From Pseudomonadota bacterium (GTDB lineage Bacteria > Pseudomonadota > Gammaproteobacteria > Steroidobacterales > Steroidobacteraceae): a DNA stretch of 64,000 nt. Made by a program: the position numbers and the translations under genes. The stretch is from positions 62,001 to 126,000 of the forward strand of contig JADIZR010000008.1 in assembly GCA_016704655.1 (NCBI GenBank), given 5' to 3'. The notes under the pieces are model-generated. The model did no database searches, was not told the origin of the DNA, and saw only the letters and a list, made by a program, of their open reading frames with translations. Below, one piece after another: positions 8,936-17,712 of this stretch (the stretch's first letter is position 1; every line of letters starts with the position of its first letter).

Positions 8936-9084
8936 AAGTGATTAGTGATTAGTGATTAGTGATTAGTGATTAGTGATTAGTCGGAGAAGCAGCATTGAGA
9001 TTTGCATCACTTGTCGAGAACGCAACGAGTACGGCGGGGCCCACCGTGCCGACCGATCACTATTCACTAATCACTAATCACTTC
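8936..9084. repeat. Heptamer inverted-repeat island A (gatA-gatB gap)
   Basis: Six tandem copies of AGTGATT (8937-8978) end in AGTCGGA. After a 70-nt non-repetitive centre the inverse array follows (about 9055-9083: TCACTATTCACTAATCACTA and ending TCACTTC). The island starts 3 nt after the gatA stop and ends 2 nt before the gatB ATG, so it occupies the entire gap. No Shine-Dalgarno sequence is visible between the right arm and gatB. Confidence 0.9.
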
Positions 9085-9086
9085 TT

Positions 9087-10523
9087 ATGAGCTGGGAAAC
9101 CGTCATCGGCCTCGAGATCCACGCGCAGCTCGCCACGCGCAGCAAGATCTTTTCGGGATCCGCCACCGCCTATGGGGCGGAGCCGAACACGCAGGCCAAC
9201 CTGGTCGACCTGGGGTACCCGGGCGTGCTGCCCGTGCTGAACGGCGAGGCCGTGCGCATGGCGATCCGCTTCGGGGTCGCGACGGGTTCGAAGATCTCGC
9301 GCCGCTCGATCTTCGCGCGCAAGAACTACTTCTACCCCGACCTGCCGAAGGGCTACCAGATCAGCCAGTACGAGCGGCCGGTCGTCGAGGACGGCTCGCT
9401 CGAGATCGTGCTCGAAGATGGCACGCGCAAGACGATCGGGATCACGCGCGCGCACCTCGAAGAAGACGCGGGCAAGTCGCTGCACGAGGACTTCCACGGG
9501 CTGTCGGGCATCGACCTGAACCGCGCCGGCACGCCGCTGCTCGAGATCGTGTCCGAGCCGGACATGCGTTCCGCCAAGGAAGCGATCGCGTACCTGAAGA
9601 AGATCCACACGCTCGTGCGCTATCTCGAGATCTGCGACGGCAACATGCAGGAAGGCTCGTTCCGCTGCGACGCAAATGTCTCCGTGCGCCCTGTCGGCCA
9701 GGCCGAGTTCGGCACCCGCGCCGAGATCAAGAACGTCAACTCGTTCCGCTTCGTCGAACGCGCCATCAATTACGAAGTTGAACGCCAGATCGAACTGCTC
9801 GAGGGTGGCGGCAGGGTCAAGCAGGAAACCCGTCTTTACGATGCCGACAAGGGCGAGACGCGCTCCATGCGCTCGAAGGAAGAGGCGAACGACTACCGCT
9901 ACTTCCCGGACCCCGACCTGCTGCCACTCGTGATCGACGAGGCGACGATCGAGCAGGTTCGCGCCACGTTGCCCGAGCTGCCGGACGAGAAGGCGGCGCG
10001 GTTCGTGCGCGATCACGGCCTCTCCGAGTACGACGCCGGGGTGCTGACGTCGAGCCGCGAACTTGCGGGCTACTACGAGACCGTCGTGCGCAGGCTTGGC
10101 GGCCAGGCCAAGCTCGCGGCCAACTGGGTCATGGGCGACCTGTCGGGCGCGCTCAACAAGGACGCCCTCGACATCGGACAGAGCCGTGTCAGTGCCGACG
10201 CGTTCGCAGGCCTGCTCGCACGCATCCAGGACAACACCATCTCCGGCAAGATCGCCAAGGAAGTCTTCGAGGCGATGTGGTCGGACGGCAAGGGCGCCGA
10301 CGAGATCATCGAGGCCAAGGGCCTGCGGCAGATCACCGACACGTCGGCGATCGAGTCGGCCATCGACGACGTCATGGCGAAAAACCCGGGTCAGCTTGCG
10401 GACTACCGCTCGGGCAAGGACAAGCTGTTCGGTTTCTTCGTCGGCCAGGTCATGAAAGCGACCGGTGGCAAGGCCAACCCGGCGCAGCTCAACGATTTGC
10501 TTAAAAAGAAGCTGTCCGGCTGA
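9087..10523 (+). CDS. gatB: Asp-tRNA(Asn)/Glu-tRNA(Gln) amidotransferase subunit B
   Basis: 478 aa, normal length. It phosphorylates the misacylated Glu or Asp and amidates it on the tRNA. MSWETVIGLEIHAQLATRSK, the GYPGVLPVLN segment, YFYPDLPKGYQISQYERP and the RNVNSFRF-type motif (KNVNSFRFVERAI) are GatB signatures. The C-terminal YqeY-like tRNA-binding tail ends NPAQLNDLLKKKLSG. The ATG follows directly on the right arm of repeat island A (CACTTCTTATG) with no purine-rich ribosome-binding site, which is unusual for a highly expressed housekeeping gene. Confidence 0.97.
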   Translation: MSWETVIGLEIHAQLATRSKIFSGSATAYGAEPNTQANLVDLGYPGVLPVLNGEAVRMAIRFGVATGSKISRRSIFARKNYFYPDLPKGYQISQYERPVVEDGSLEIVLEDGTRKTIGITRAHLEEDAGKSLHEDFHGLSGIDLNRAGTPLLEIVSEPDMRSAKEAIAYLKKIHTLVRYLEICDGNMQEGSFRCDANVSVRPVGQAEFGTRAEIKNVNSFRFVERAINYEVERQIELLEGGGRVKQETRLYDADKGETRSMRSKEEANDYRYFPDPDLLPLVIDEATIEQVRATLPELPDEKAARFVRDHGLSEYDAGVLTSSRELAGYYETVVRRLGGQAKLAANWVMGDLSGALNKDALDIGQSRVSADAFAGLLARIQDNTISGKIAKEVFEAMWSDGKGADEIIEAKGLRQITDTSAIESAIDDVMAKNPGQLADYRSGKDKLFGFFVGQVMKATGGKANPAQLNDLLKKKLSG

Positions 10524-10545
10524 GCAACGGCGCGACGCGCTTCCG

Positions 10546-10578
10546 ACTAACCCCTAACCCCTAACCCCTAACCCCTGG
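10546..10578. repeat. Heptamer repeat island B (half-island, CCCCTAA type)
   Basis: CCGACTAA is followed by three CCCCTAA units and a degenerate CCCCTGG, ending 10 nt before the fumarase ATG. The CCGACTAA lead-in is the same as at the start of the right arms of islands D and F, so this looks like a right arm whose left partner is absent and whose unit has drifted. Confidence 0.7.
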
Positions 10579-10588
10579 TCACACCGCC

Positions 10589-12118
10589 ATGACCGTAATC
10601 CGCGAGGACGACTTCATCCAGAGCGTCGCCGACGCGCTGCAATTCATTTCGTACTACCACCCGCTCGACTACATCGAGCACCTGGGGCGAGCCTACGAGC
10701 GCGAGCAGTCGCCGGCCGCGAAGGATGCGATCGCGCAGATCCTGACGAACTCGCGCATGTGCGCCGAGGGCAAGCGTCCGCTCTGCCAGGACACGGGCAT
10801 CGTCAACATGTTCCTCAAGGTGGGCATGGACGTGCGCTGGGGGACCAGGCGCAGCCTGGCCGACATGATCAACGAGGGCGTGCGCCTCGCTTACAACCAC
10901 CCGGACAACAAGCTGCGCGCCTCGGTCGTCGACGACCCGCTGTTCGCGCGCAAAAACACCAGAGACAACTCGCCTGCCGTGTTCCACGTCGAGCTGGTCC
11001 CGGGCGAGCAGGTCGAAGTGACCGTCGCGGCGAAGGGCGGCGGTTCCGAGAACAAGACGAAGTTCGCGATGCTCAACCCGAGCGATTCGATCGTCGACTG
11101 GGTGCTGAAGACGGTGCCGACGATGGGTGCCGGCTGGTGCCCGCCCGGCATGCTCGGCATCGGCGCGGGCGGCACGGCTGAGAAGGCCATGCTGCTGGCG
11201 AAGGAATCGCTGATGGAGCCGCTCGACATGCACGAGCTGCTCGCCCGTGGCCCGCAGAGCAAGGCCGACGAGCTGCGCATCGAGCTGTATGAGAAGGTCA
11301 ACGCGCTCGGCATCGGCGCGCAGGGGCTCGGCGGGCTCACGACCGTACTCGATGTGAAGCTCAAGCTGTTCCCGACGCACGCGGCGTCGAAGCCGGTCGC
11401 GATGATCCCGAACTGCGCCGCCACGCGCCACGCGCACTTCGTGCTCGATGGCAGCGGACCCGCAGTGCTTGAGCCGCCGTCGCTCGAGCAGTGGCCGAAG
11501 GTCACGTGGACGGCGGGCGGCAACTCGAAGCGGGTCAATCTCGATACGCTCACGCGCGCCGAAGTCGCGAGCTGGAAGCCGGGCGAGACGCTGTTGCTGA
11601 ACGGCAAGATGCTCACGGGACGCGATGCCGCGCACAAGCGCATCGCCGACCTCTTCGCAAGCGGGCAGGGGTTGCCACCCGGCGTCGATTTCACGAATCG
11701 CGCAATCTACTACGTCGGTCCGGTCGATCCGGTGCGCGACGAAGTCGTGGGTCCCGCGGGCCCGACGACGGCGACGCGCATGGACAAGTTCACGGGCATG
11801 ATGCTGGAGAAGACCGGCCTCATCGCAATGATCGGCAAGGCCGAGCGCGGCCCGGTCGCGATCGAATCGATCAGGAAGCACCAGGCGGCTTACCTGATGG
11901 CGGTCGGCGGCGCCGCCTACCTGGTGTCGAAGGCGATCCGCGCGGCGCGCGTGGTCGCGTTCGAAGAGCTGGGCATGGAAGCGATCTACGAGTTCGACGT
12001 GAAGGACATGCCGGTCACCGTCGCGGTCGACGCGCAGGGCACGTCGGTGCACAACACTGCGCCGGCGGAATGGTCGGAGAAGATCCGCACGCTGAAGATC
12101 CCGGTTCGCGTGGCCTGA
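10589..12118 (+). CDS. fumA: Class I (iron-sulfur) fumarate hydratase
   Basis: 509 aa. Reversible hydration of fumarate to malate in the TCA cycle, using an oxygen-sensitive 4Fe-4S cluster. The N-terminal alpha domain has CAEGKRPLCQDTG (first cluster Cys), KGGGSENKTKFAMLNP and GIGAQGLGGLTTVLDVK. The C-terminal beta domain has LLLNGKMLTGRDAAHKRI, FTNRAIYYVGPVDPV and the GPTTATRMDKFTGMMLEKTG motif. It is the single-chain FumA/FumB type, not the two-subunit form. It sits 7 nt upstream of hslO, so the oxygen-labile enzyme and a redox chaperone are likely co-transcribed. Confidence 0.95.
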   Translation: MTVIREDDFIQSVADALQFISYYHPLDYIEHLGRAYEREQSPAAKDAIAQILTNSRMCAEGKRPLCQDTGIVNMFLKVGMDVRWGTRRSLADMINEGVRLAYNHPDNKLRASVVDDPLFARKNTRDNSPAVFHVELVPGEQVEVTVAAKGGGSENKTKFAMLNPSDSIVDWVLKTVPTMGAGWCPPGMLGIGAGGTAEKAMLLAKESLMEPLDMHELLARGPQSKADELRIELYEKVNALGIGAQGLGGLTTVLDVKLKLFPTHAASKPVAMIPNCAATRHAHFVLDGSGPAVLEPPSLEQWPKVTWTAGGNSKRVNLDTLTRAEVASWKPGETLLLNGKMLTGRDAAHKRIADLFASGQGLPPGVDFTNRAIYYVGPVDPVRDEVVGPAGPTTATRMDKFTGMMLEKTGLIAMIGKAERGPVAIESIRKHQAAYLMAVGGAAYLVSKAIRAARVVAFEELGMEAIYEFDVKDMPVTVAVDAQGTSVHNTAPAEWSEKIRTLKIPVRVA

Positions 12119-12125
12119 TCGCTCG

Positions 12126-13040
12126 ATGGCGGAAGTCGACACGCTGCGTCGGTTCGTATTCGAGCGGTATCCGTTCCGCGGACAACTCGTGCACCTGGGG
12201 CCGGCGTGGCAAGCCATGATGGAGCACCATGATTACCCCGATCCCGTGCGCAACACCCTCGGCGAGGCCGTCGCCGCGGCGGCATTGCTGGCGTCGACGC
12301 TCAAGTTGCACGGCTTGCTGACGCTGCAGCTGCGCGGTGCGGGCCCCATGCACCTGATGGTCGTCGAATGCACGGATGGGCTCGCCTTGCGTGCCGTCGC
12401 GCGGTTCCGCGAGCCGCCAGCCTCCGCGGACCTGCGCGAACTGTCGGGTGACGGCACGCTCACGGTGACGGTCGAGAACGAAGGCGCGGCGAATCGCTAC
12501 CAGGGTGTCGTGCCGCTCGCCGGCGCGTCGATGAGCGAGTGCCTGCGCGAATACTTCGAAAGCTCCGAGCAGTTGCCCACGCGGCTCTGGCTGTTTGCGG
12601 ATGGCGAGAACGTCAGCGGGCTGTTGCTGCAACGCCTGCCGGTAACTTCCAAGCCGGCGGGGGTGCTGGAATCGGGTGCCGGCATCGTGTTGGAGGACGA
12701 GGTCGAAGATGCATGGCGTCGTGTGCAGCTGGTGGCGGACACGGTCACGGGCGAGGAACTCGCCGAACTCGACGACCAGAAGCTGCTGCATCGGTTGTTC
12801 AGTGAAGACGACGTGCGCATGTTCGAGTCGACCCCGGTGTTCTTCCGCTGTCGCTGCTCACGCGAACGCGTCGAGAACATGTTGCGGGCGCTGGGCCGCG
12901 ACGAGGTCGACTCGATGGTCGAGGAGTTCGGCCAGGTCGAGGTGCGCTGCGAGTTCTGCAGCCGCGCGTACCGGCTCGATGCGGTCGACTGCGCGGCGCT
13001 CTTCGCCGGGCCGGGTCCTGCGGCGACTGGTGTGCACTGA
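12126..13040 (+). CDS. hslO: Redox-regulated holdase chaperone Hsp33
   Basis: 304 aa. Under oxidative and heat stress Hsp33 loses zinc, forms disulfides and binds unfolding proteins in the cytoplasm. The zinc centre is visible near the C-terminus: C-x-C in FFRCRCSRERVENM and C-x-x-C about 30 residues later in VRCEFCSRAYRLDA. The N-terminal GQLVHLGPAW and LRGAGPMHLMVVEC parts match the family core. It follows fumA by 7 nt. Confidence 0.94.
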   Translation: MAEVDTLRRFVFERYPFRGQLVHLGPAWQAMMEHHDYPDPVRNTLGEAVAAAALLASTLKLHGLLTLQLRGAGPMHLMVVECTDGLALRAVARFREPPASADLRELSGDGTLTVTVENEGAANRYQGVVPLAGASMSECLREYFESSEQLPTRLWLFADGENVSGLLLQRLPVTSKPAGVLESGAGIVLEDEVEDAWRRVQLVADTVTGEELAELDDQKLLHRLFSEDDVRMFESTPVFFRCRCSRERVENMLRALGRDEVDSMVEEFGQVEVRCEFCSRAYRLDAVDCAALFAGPGPAATGVH

Positions 13041-13124
13041 TGTGTCCGACCGTCGCAGCGGGCAGCGGACTTTGCGATGCAAAACATGGAAAATGGGGCA
13101 GCGACTCCAGGAACAGATATCGCC

Positions 13125-14033
13125 ATGATGGCCGCGACCGCAGATAAGACCGTCACCCGCGGCACGCCTGCCGTTTCGTTCGAGTTCTTCCCGCCCAACG
13201 ACGATGGCATGGAGCAGCTGCTCTGGGAGTCGATCCAGCGTCTCGCGCCGCTGCAGCCGCGGTTCGTTTCGGTGACCTATGGCGCCGACGGTTCCACGCG
13301 CGAACGCACCCACAACGTCGTTGCTCGCATCCTGCGCGAGACGGCGTTGACCCCGGCGCCGCATCTCACCTGCGTCGGCGCGCCCGCAGGCGAAATTCTC
13401 GACATTGCCCGCGGCTACTGGGACATGGGGGTGCGCCATCTCGTGGCACTGCGTGGCGACATGCCGCCCGGGCAGTCGACGTACCGCCCGCATCCGGAGG
13501 GTTTCGCGTATGCGGTCGACCTGGTGCGGGGCCTGCACAGCGTCGGCAATTTCGACATCTCGGTGGCGGCGTACCCGGAGGTGCATCCGGAGGCGCCGAG
13601 CGCGAAGTTCGACCTGGATAACCTGCGCGCGAAAGTCGACGCGGGCGCCAGTCGCGCGATCACGCAGTTCTTCTTCGACACCGACGTCTTCCTGCGCTTC
13701 CGCGACCAGTGCGCGGCGGCTGGCATCGATGCCGGGATCGTGCCGGGCATCCTGCCGATCACGCGTTTTCCGCACATGCTGAAGTTCGCCAAGCGCTGCG
13801 GCACCAGCGTGCCGGACTGGCTGGTGCACCGCTTCGACGGACTCGAGGACGACCCGGAAACACGCCGGTTGATTGCGGCCAGCTGCGCGATCGAGCAGGT
13901 CAAGCGCCTCGAGCAGAACGGGGTGACAGAATTCCACTTCTACACCCTGAACCGCGCCGAGTTGACCGTGGCGATCTGCCATGCGCTCGGTGTTCGCGCG
14001 CCGGCCGGCCGCGCCGCTGCGATCGGAATCTGA
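13125..14033 (+). CDS. metF: 5,10-methylenetetrahydrofolate reductase
   Basis: 302 aa from this start. It reduces methylene-THF to methyl-THF with FAD and NAD(P)H, supplying methyl groups for methionine. The MetF barrel is clear: AVSFEFFPPNDDGMEQLLWE, FVSVTYGADGSTRERT (catalytic Glu lies in SFEFFPP), LVALRGDMP and ITQFFFDTDVFLRF. ATG at 13125 is preferred because AGGAAC lies upstream and MetF proteins usually begin only a few residues before the SFEFFPP motif. An in-frame ATG at 13077 has no ribosome-binding site, and its extra 16 residues read through an AAAATGGGG stretch that resembles half a REP element. Confidence 0.9.
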   Translation: MMAATADKTVTRGTPAVSFEFFPPNDDGMEQLLWESIQRLAPLQPRFVSVTYGADGSTRERTHNVVARILRETALTPAPHLTCVGAPAGEILDIARGYWDMGVRHLVALRGDMPPGQSTYRPHPEGFAYAVDLVRGLHSVGNFDISVAAYPEVHPEAPSAKFDLDNLRAKVDAGASRAITQFFFDTDVFLRFRDQCAAAGIDAGIVPGILPITRFPHMLKFAKRCGTSVPDWLVHRFDGLEDDPETRRLIAASCAIEQVKRLEQNGVTEFHFYTLNRAELTVAICHALGVRAPAGRAAAIGI

Positions 14034-14094
14034 ACTTACCTTGCGGCCCGCCCGCAATTGTCCGTCTCTGCCGTCCGACTGTGGGGAAATCTCT

Positions 14095-15825
14095 GTGGAC
14101 ACCACGCATCGCTCGTCGCTCGCGTCCGTCCTTGTCTGCGCAACGCTGCTCACAGCCTGTGCCGGCTCCCCTCCACCCATGCCGGCGGCAACGACATCGA
14201 CGCAGACGGCCGGTACTTACGACCTCATCGTCCGCAACGGCACGCTTTTCGATGGCTCCGGCACGCCGGGCCGGCGCGCGGACGTTGGTATTCGTGGCGA
14301 TCGCGTCGCCTCGGTCGGTGACCTCTCCGGCGCCAGGGCGGCGACCGAGATCGACGCGAGCGGCAAGGCCGTCGCGCCTGGCTTCATCAACGTACTGTCG
14401 TGGGCCAACACGTCGCTGATCGCTGACGGCCGCGGCATGAGCGATCTCAAGCAAGGGGTCACGCTCGAAATCATGGGCGAGGGTGAGTCCGGCGGCCCGC
14501 TCAACGACGCGATGAAGGCCGACATCCTCCAGCACCAGGGCGACATCAAGTACGAGATCGACTGGACCACGCTCGGTGAGTATCTCGATTCGCTCGTGCG
14601 CCGAGGCATTTCGCTTAACGTCGCGTCCTTCGTTGGCGCGACCAGCGTGCGCGTGTACGTGCTCGGCGAGGACGACCGTGATCCCACGCCTGCTGAACTG
14701 GCGCGCATGCAGGACCTCGTGCGGCAAGCCATGCGCGAAGGTGCGCTGGGTGTCGGCAGTTCGCTCATCTATGCCCCGGCGTTTTTCGCCGAGACGCCGG
14801 AGCTCATCGCGCTGGCCACGGCGGCTGCCGAAGCGGGCGGCGGCTACATCTCGCACGTGCGCAACGAAAGTCATCGGCTCGAGGCTGCGATCGACGAACT
14901 GATCGAGATCACCCGTGCCGCCGGCGGCCACGGTGAGGCCTATCACCTGAAGGCGGCGGGCGAGGCCAACTGGGGCAACATGGCGCGCGCGATCGCGAAG
15001 ATCGAGGAGGCTCGCCGGCAGGGCGTGGCCGTCAGCGCAAACATGTACACGTACACCGCGGGATCGACCGGCTTCGATGCCGCGATGCCGCTGTGGGTGC
15101 AGGCGGGCGGACTCGACGCGTGGGTCGCGCGGTTGCAGGACCCGCAGCAGCGCGCGCGTGTGATCGGGGAAATTCGCAATCCGCCCGCCGGTGAGGAGAA
15201 CCTCTACCGCACGGCTGGTTCGCCGGATCGCGTGCTGCTCGTCGGCTTCAAGAACCCTGCGCTGAAGCCGCTCACCGGTAAGACGCTCGCGGACGTGATG
15301 AAGATGCGCGGCACGAGCGCCGAAGACACGATCGTGGATCTCGTGATCGAGGACAACTCACGCGTGCAGGTGATTTATTTCCTGATGAGCGAGGACAACG
15401 TGAAGCTCGGGCTGTCGCAGCCGTGGGTCAGCCTCGGTTCCGACGCCGAGGCGCTGGCGCCGGAAGGCGTGTTCATGAAGTCGAGCACGCACCCGCGCGC
15501 CTATGGCAATTTCGCGCGCCTGCTGGGCAAGTACTCGCGCGACGAGAAACTGATGCCGCTGGAGGAGGCCATCCGGCGCATCACGCGGCTGCCGGCGTCC
15601 AACTGGAAGCTGCAGGACCGCGGTTGCCTCGACGTGAATTGTTACGCGGACGTCGTCGTTTTCGATCCCGCCACTATTGCGGACAAGGCGACTTTCGACT
15701 CGCCGAAGCAGTATGCGGTCGGTGTGGAGCACGTCGTCGTCAATGGCGTGCCCGTGCTCCGCCATGGCGAGCACACGGGTGCGAAGCCAGGGCGCGTCGT
15801 GCGGGGGCCGGGCTATCGCCCGTAG
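14095..15825 (+). CDS. Amidohydrolase-family lipoprotein, D-aminoacylase-like but with altered metal motif
   Basis: 576 aa from GTG at 14095, preceded by GGGGAAA. A signal peptide with lipobox LLTAC gives a predicted lipoprotein. YDLIVRNGTLFDGSGTPGRRADVGIRGDRVASVG and the C-terminal CLDVNCYADVVVFDPATIADKATF match the D-aminoacylase/N-acyl-D-amino-acid deacylase group of the amidohydrolase superfamily. Downstream motifs are kept (SHVRNESHRL; HLKAAGEANWG). The first metal motif, usually GFIDVHTHxD, is here GFINVLSWAN with no His, and the usual Cys-containing NCG motif is replaced by EIMGEGES. DxYPYTAGST is NMYTYTAGST. It is therefore either a subfamily with different metal chemistry or a non-hydrolytic relative, and the substrate is unknown. 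It follows metF by 61 nt. Confidence 0.75.
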   Translation: MDTTHRSSLASVLVCATLLTACAGSPPPMPAATTSTQTAGTYDLIVRNGTLFDGSGTPGRRADVGIRGDRVASVGDLSGARAATEIDASGKAVAPGFINVLSWANTSLIADGRGMSDLKQGVTLEIMGEGESGGPLNDAMKADILQHQGDIKYEIDWTTLGEYLDSLVRRGISLNVASFVGATSVRVYVLGEDDRDPTPAELARMQDLVRQAMREGALGVGSSLIYAPAFFAETPELIALATAAAEAGGGYISHVRNESHRLEAAIDELIEITRAAGGHGEAYHLKAAGEANWGNMARAIAKIEEARRQGVAVSANMYTYTAGSTGFDAAMPLWVQAGGLDAWVARLQDPQQRARVIGEIRNPPAGEENLYRTAGSPDRVLLVGFKNPALKPLTGKTLADVMKMRGTSAEDTIVDLVIEDNSRVQVIYFLMSEDNVKLGLSQPWVSLGSDAEALAPEGVFMKSSTHPRAYGNFARLLGKYSRDEKLMPLEEAIRRITRLPASNWKLQDRGCLDVNCYADVVVFDPATIADKATFDSPKQYAVGVEHVVVNGVPVLRHGEHTGAKPGRVVRGPGYRP

Positions 15826-15871
15826 GGCCTGAATGCGGTTAGTTGGCTGGCTCTGCATTAATCACCGCAGG

Positions 15872-15895
15872 TTGACGTTTCAGCTGAAACGTCAA
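15872..15895. promoter_or_regulatory. Perfect 24-bp palindrome upstream of the ars-type operon
   Basis: The half-site TTGACGTTTCAG is followed immediately by its exact complement. It lies 46 nt after the amidohydrolase stop and about 143 nt before arsR. No T-tract follows, so it is a better candidate for a dimeric repressor operator than for a terminator. It contains TTGAC, which could serve as a -35 element. Confidence 0.6.
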
Positions 15896-16006
15896 GTTGA
15901 TCTAAGCAATGCATTCATTGCCGAAGGTCTGCTCGGCGATCTCCCGTGTATCGTCCACCTCGATCCCTCCCGGTCCAGGCATTGCCTTGCGGAAACTGCG
16001 AACATC

Positions 16007-16026
16007 ATTTCGCCAAATGGCGAAAT
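16007..16026. promoter_or_regulatory. arsR: Probable ArsR operator
   Basis: ATTTCGCCA and its exact inverted partner TGGCGAAAT are separated by 2 nt, and the site ends 12 nt before the arsR ATG. Position, symmetry and length fit autoregulation by an ArsR/SmtB dimer. The assignment to ArsR is inference. Confidence 0.65.
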
Positions 16027-16038
16027 ACAATTTTCGTC

Positions 16039-16353
16039 ATGCCCCCGAAAGCTGATCCAACCTCGCCTGACGCCGTCTTCAAGGCGTTGGGCAGCCCGGC
16101 GCGCCTGACTCTGGTACGCACCCTCACCGCCGGCGAGCGCTGCGTCTGCGATCTCGTCGAGGCCTGTGGCCTCGGCTGGTCCACCACCTCGAAGCACCTC
16201 GAGGTGCTGCGTGAAGCGGGCGTGGTCTCGAGCGACAAACGCGGACAGAAGATCTTCTATCGCCTCGAACTCGCGTGCGTCGCAGGGTTTGTCCGCTGCC
16301 TCGACGGCGCATGCGCGGGCAAGCCCACCCAACGTGTCGTTTGCTGTGCCTGA
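16039..16353 (+). CDS. arsR: ArsR/SmtB-family metalloregulator
   Basis: 104 aa. A dimeric winged-helix repressor expected to leave DNA on binding trivalent arsenic or an organoarsenical. The core LGSPARLTLVRTLTAGERCVCDLVEACGL contains Cys35-Val-Cys37, the ELCVCDL-type As(III) site of the DNA-recognition helix. STTSKHLEVLREAGVVSSDKRGQKIFYRL forms the helix-turn-helix and wing. Further Cys residues cluster at the C-terminus (VVCCA). The start is the ATG at 16039, just after the palindrome; the longer frame upstream would translate the operator. It is the first gene of a five-gene operon. Confidence 0.9.
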   Translation: MPPKADPTSPDAVFKALGSPARLTLVRTLTAGERCVCDLVEACGLGWSTTSKHLEVLREAGVVSSDKRGQKIFYRLELACVAGFVRCLDGACAGKPTQRVVCCA

Positions 16354-16362
16354 GGAGGCAGC

Positions 16363-17685
16363 ATGACCACGCTTACACTCAATCCCGAAGCCCGCCACGA
16401 ACTGAAGATTTTCGGACTCCTCGCCGCTGTGTTCGCGGCGGTGTATTTCCTGCCGGTAGGAACGCCGCGCTTCGACGGCGCAGTGAGCGAAGCGCTCGAA
16501 CTCACCAGATGGTACGCGCGCGAGCACGTGGTGCTCTGCCTGCTGCCCGCCTTCTGGATTGCTGGCGCAATCGCGGCGTTCGTCTCACAGGCGTCGGTCA
16601 TGCGCTACCTCGGTCCCAGGGCGTCGAAGCCGGTCGCGTACGGCGTGGGCTCGGTCTCCGGCACGATTCTCGCCGTGTGCAGCTGCACCGTGCTGCCGCT
16701 GTTCTCGGGCATCTACCGGATGGGCGCCGGCCTGGGTCCGGCGACCGCTTTCCTCTACTCCGGCCCTGCCATCAACGTGCTTGCGATCGTGATGACCGCC
16801 AAGGTCCTGGGCGTCCAGCTCGGCCTTGCGCGAGCGGCGGGAGCCGTGGTGTTCAGCGTCGTCATCGGTCTGGCCATGGCGTTCATTTTTCGACATGAGG
16901 AGCAGGAAAAAGTCGAAGCGGCCATGGCGTTACCCGAGCCGGAAGCGGGTCGACCGCTGCGACAGACCGCTTTGTTCTTCGCTGTGCTGGTCGGCATCCT
17001 GGTCTTTGCGAACTGGGGCGCTGCGTCGCAGACTACGGGCTTCTTCGCCGCGGTCCATTCAGCCAAGTGGCTGATCACCTCGCTGCTTGGCGTAGTGCTC
17101 GCGACCATGCTGTGGCGCTGGTTCAAGCTGGAGCCGGCGCGAATCGCTGCTGTCGTTGTGGCAACGCTCCTCACCGCGGTCGCACTGCCGGCACATCCGA
17201 CCTGGCCGTTCCTCGTCGCGGTACTGGGACTCGCGTGGCTCACGGCCGGCCGTGACGACGAAGCCGGCGAGTGGTTCAACCAGGCGTGGGATTACACCAA
17301 GCAGATCGTGCCGCTGCTGCTCGGCGGCGTGCTCGTGGCCGGCTTCCTGCTCGGACGCCCAGGGCACGAGGGAATGATTCCGTCCGAGTGGATCAGCGGC
17401 CTGGTCGGCGGTAACTCCGTCGCCTCCAACCTGTTCGCCGCGATCTCCGGCGCGTTCATGTACTTCGCCACGCTCACCGAGGTCCCGATCGTACAAGGGC
17501 TCGTCGGCAGTGGCATGGGTGCAGGCCCTTCACTAGCCCTGTTGCTCGCGGGTCCCGCGTTGAGCCTGCCTGCCATGCTGGTGCTCAACTCGATTGTCGG
17601 CCTGAAGAAGACCGTCACCTACATCGTGTTGGTCGTCGTCATGGCGACGATCACGGGCTGGGGTTACGGCGCTCTGCTGACCTGA
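16363..17685 (+). CDS. DUF318/ArsP-family permease
   Basis: 440 aa with about ten hydrophobic segments in two halves. The family signatures are GSVSGTILAVCSCTVLPLFSGIYRMG (Cys pair in CSC), LYSGPAINVLAIVMTAK, and in the second half FAAISGAFMYFATLTEVPIVQGL and GPALSLPAMLVLNSIVG. Members include ArsP, which exports trivalent organoarsenicals such as methylarsenite and trivalent roxarsone. Its place directly behind an ArsR with the Cys-Val-Cys site, and before ArsF- and ArsG-like genes, supports that role here. The substrate is inferred from context. Nine nt separate it from arsR. Confidence 0.8.
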   Translation: MTTLTLNPEARHELKIFGLLAAVFAAVYFLPVGTPRFDGAVSEALELTRWYAREHVVLCLLPAFWIAGAIAAFVSQASVMRYLGPRASKPVAYGVGSVSGTILAVCSCTVLPLFSGIYRMGAGLGPATAFLYSGPAINVLAIVMTAKVLGVQLGLARAAGAVVFSVVIGLAMAFIFRHEEQEKVEAAMALPEPEAGRPLRQTALFFAVLVGILVFANWGAASQTTGFFAAVHSAKWLITSLLGVVLATMLWRWFKLEPARIAAVVVATLLTAVALPAHPTWPFLVAVLGLAWLTAGRDDEAGEWFNQAWDYTKQIVPLLLGGVLVAGFLLGRPGHEGMIPSEWISGLVGGNSVASNLFAAISGAFMYFATLTEVPIVQGLVGSGMGAGPSLALLLAGPALSLPAMLVLNSIVGLKKTVTYIVLVVVMATITGWGYGALLT

Positions 17686-17712
17686 CGCGGGGCAACCCGC
17701 AGGAGATGACAG

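Noticed and set aside
8936..8983. Heptamer arrays as a possible CRISPR array
   Set aside because: Units are 7 nt with no spacers, arrays occur in inverse pairs, and no cas genes are in the window.
12126..14033. S-adenosylhomocysteine or SAM riboswitch upstream of metF
   Set aside because: The hslO-metF gap is under 90 nt and shows no conserved aptamer-like stems.
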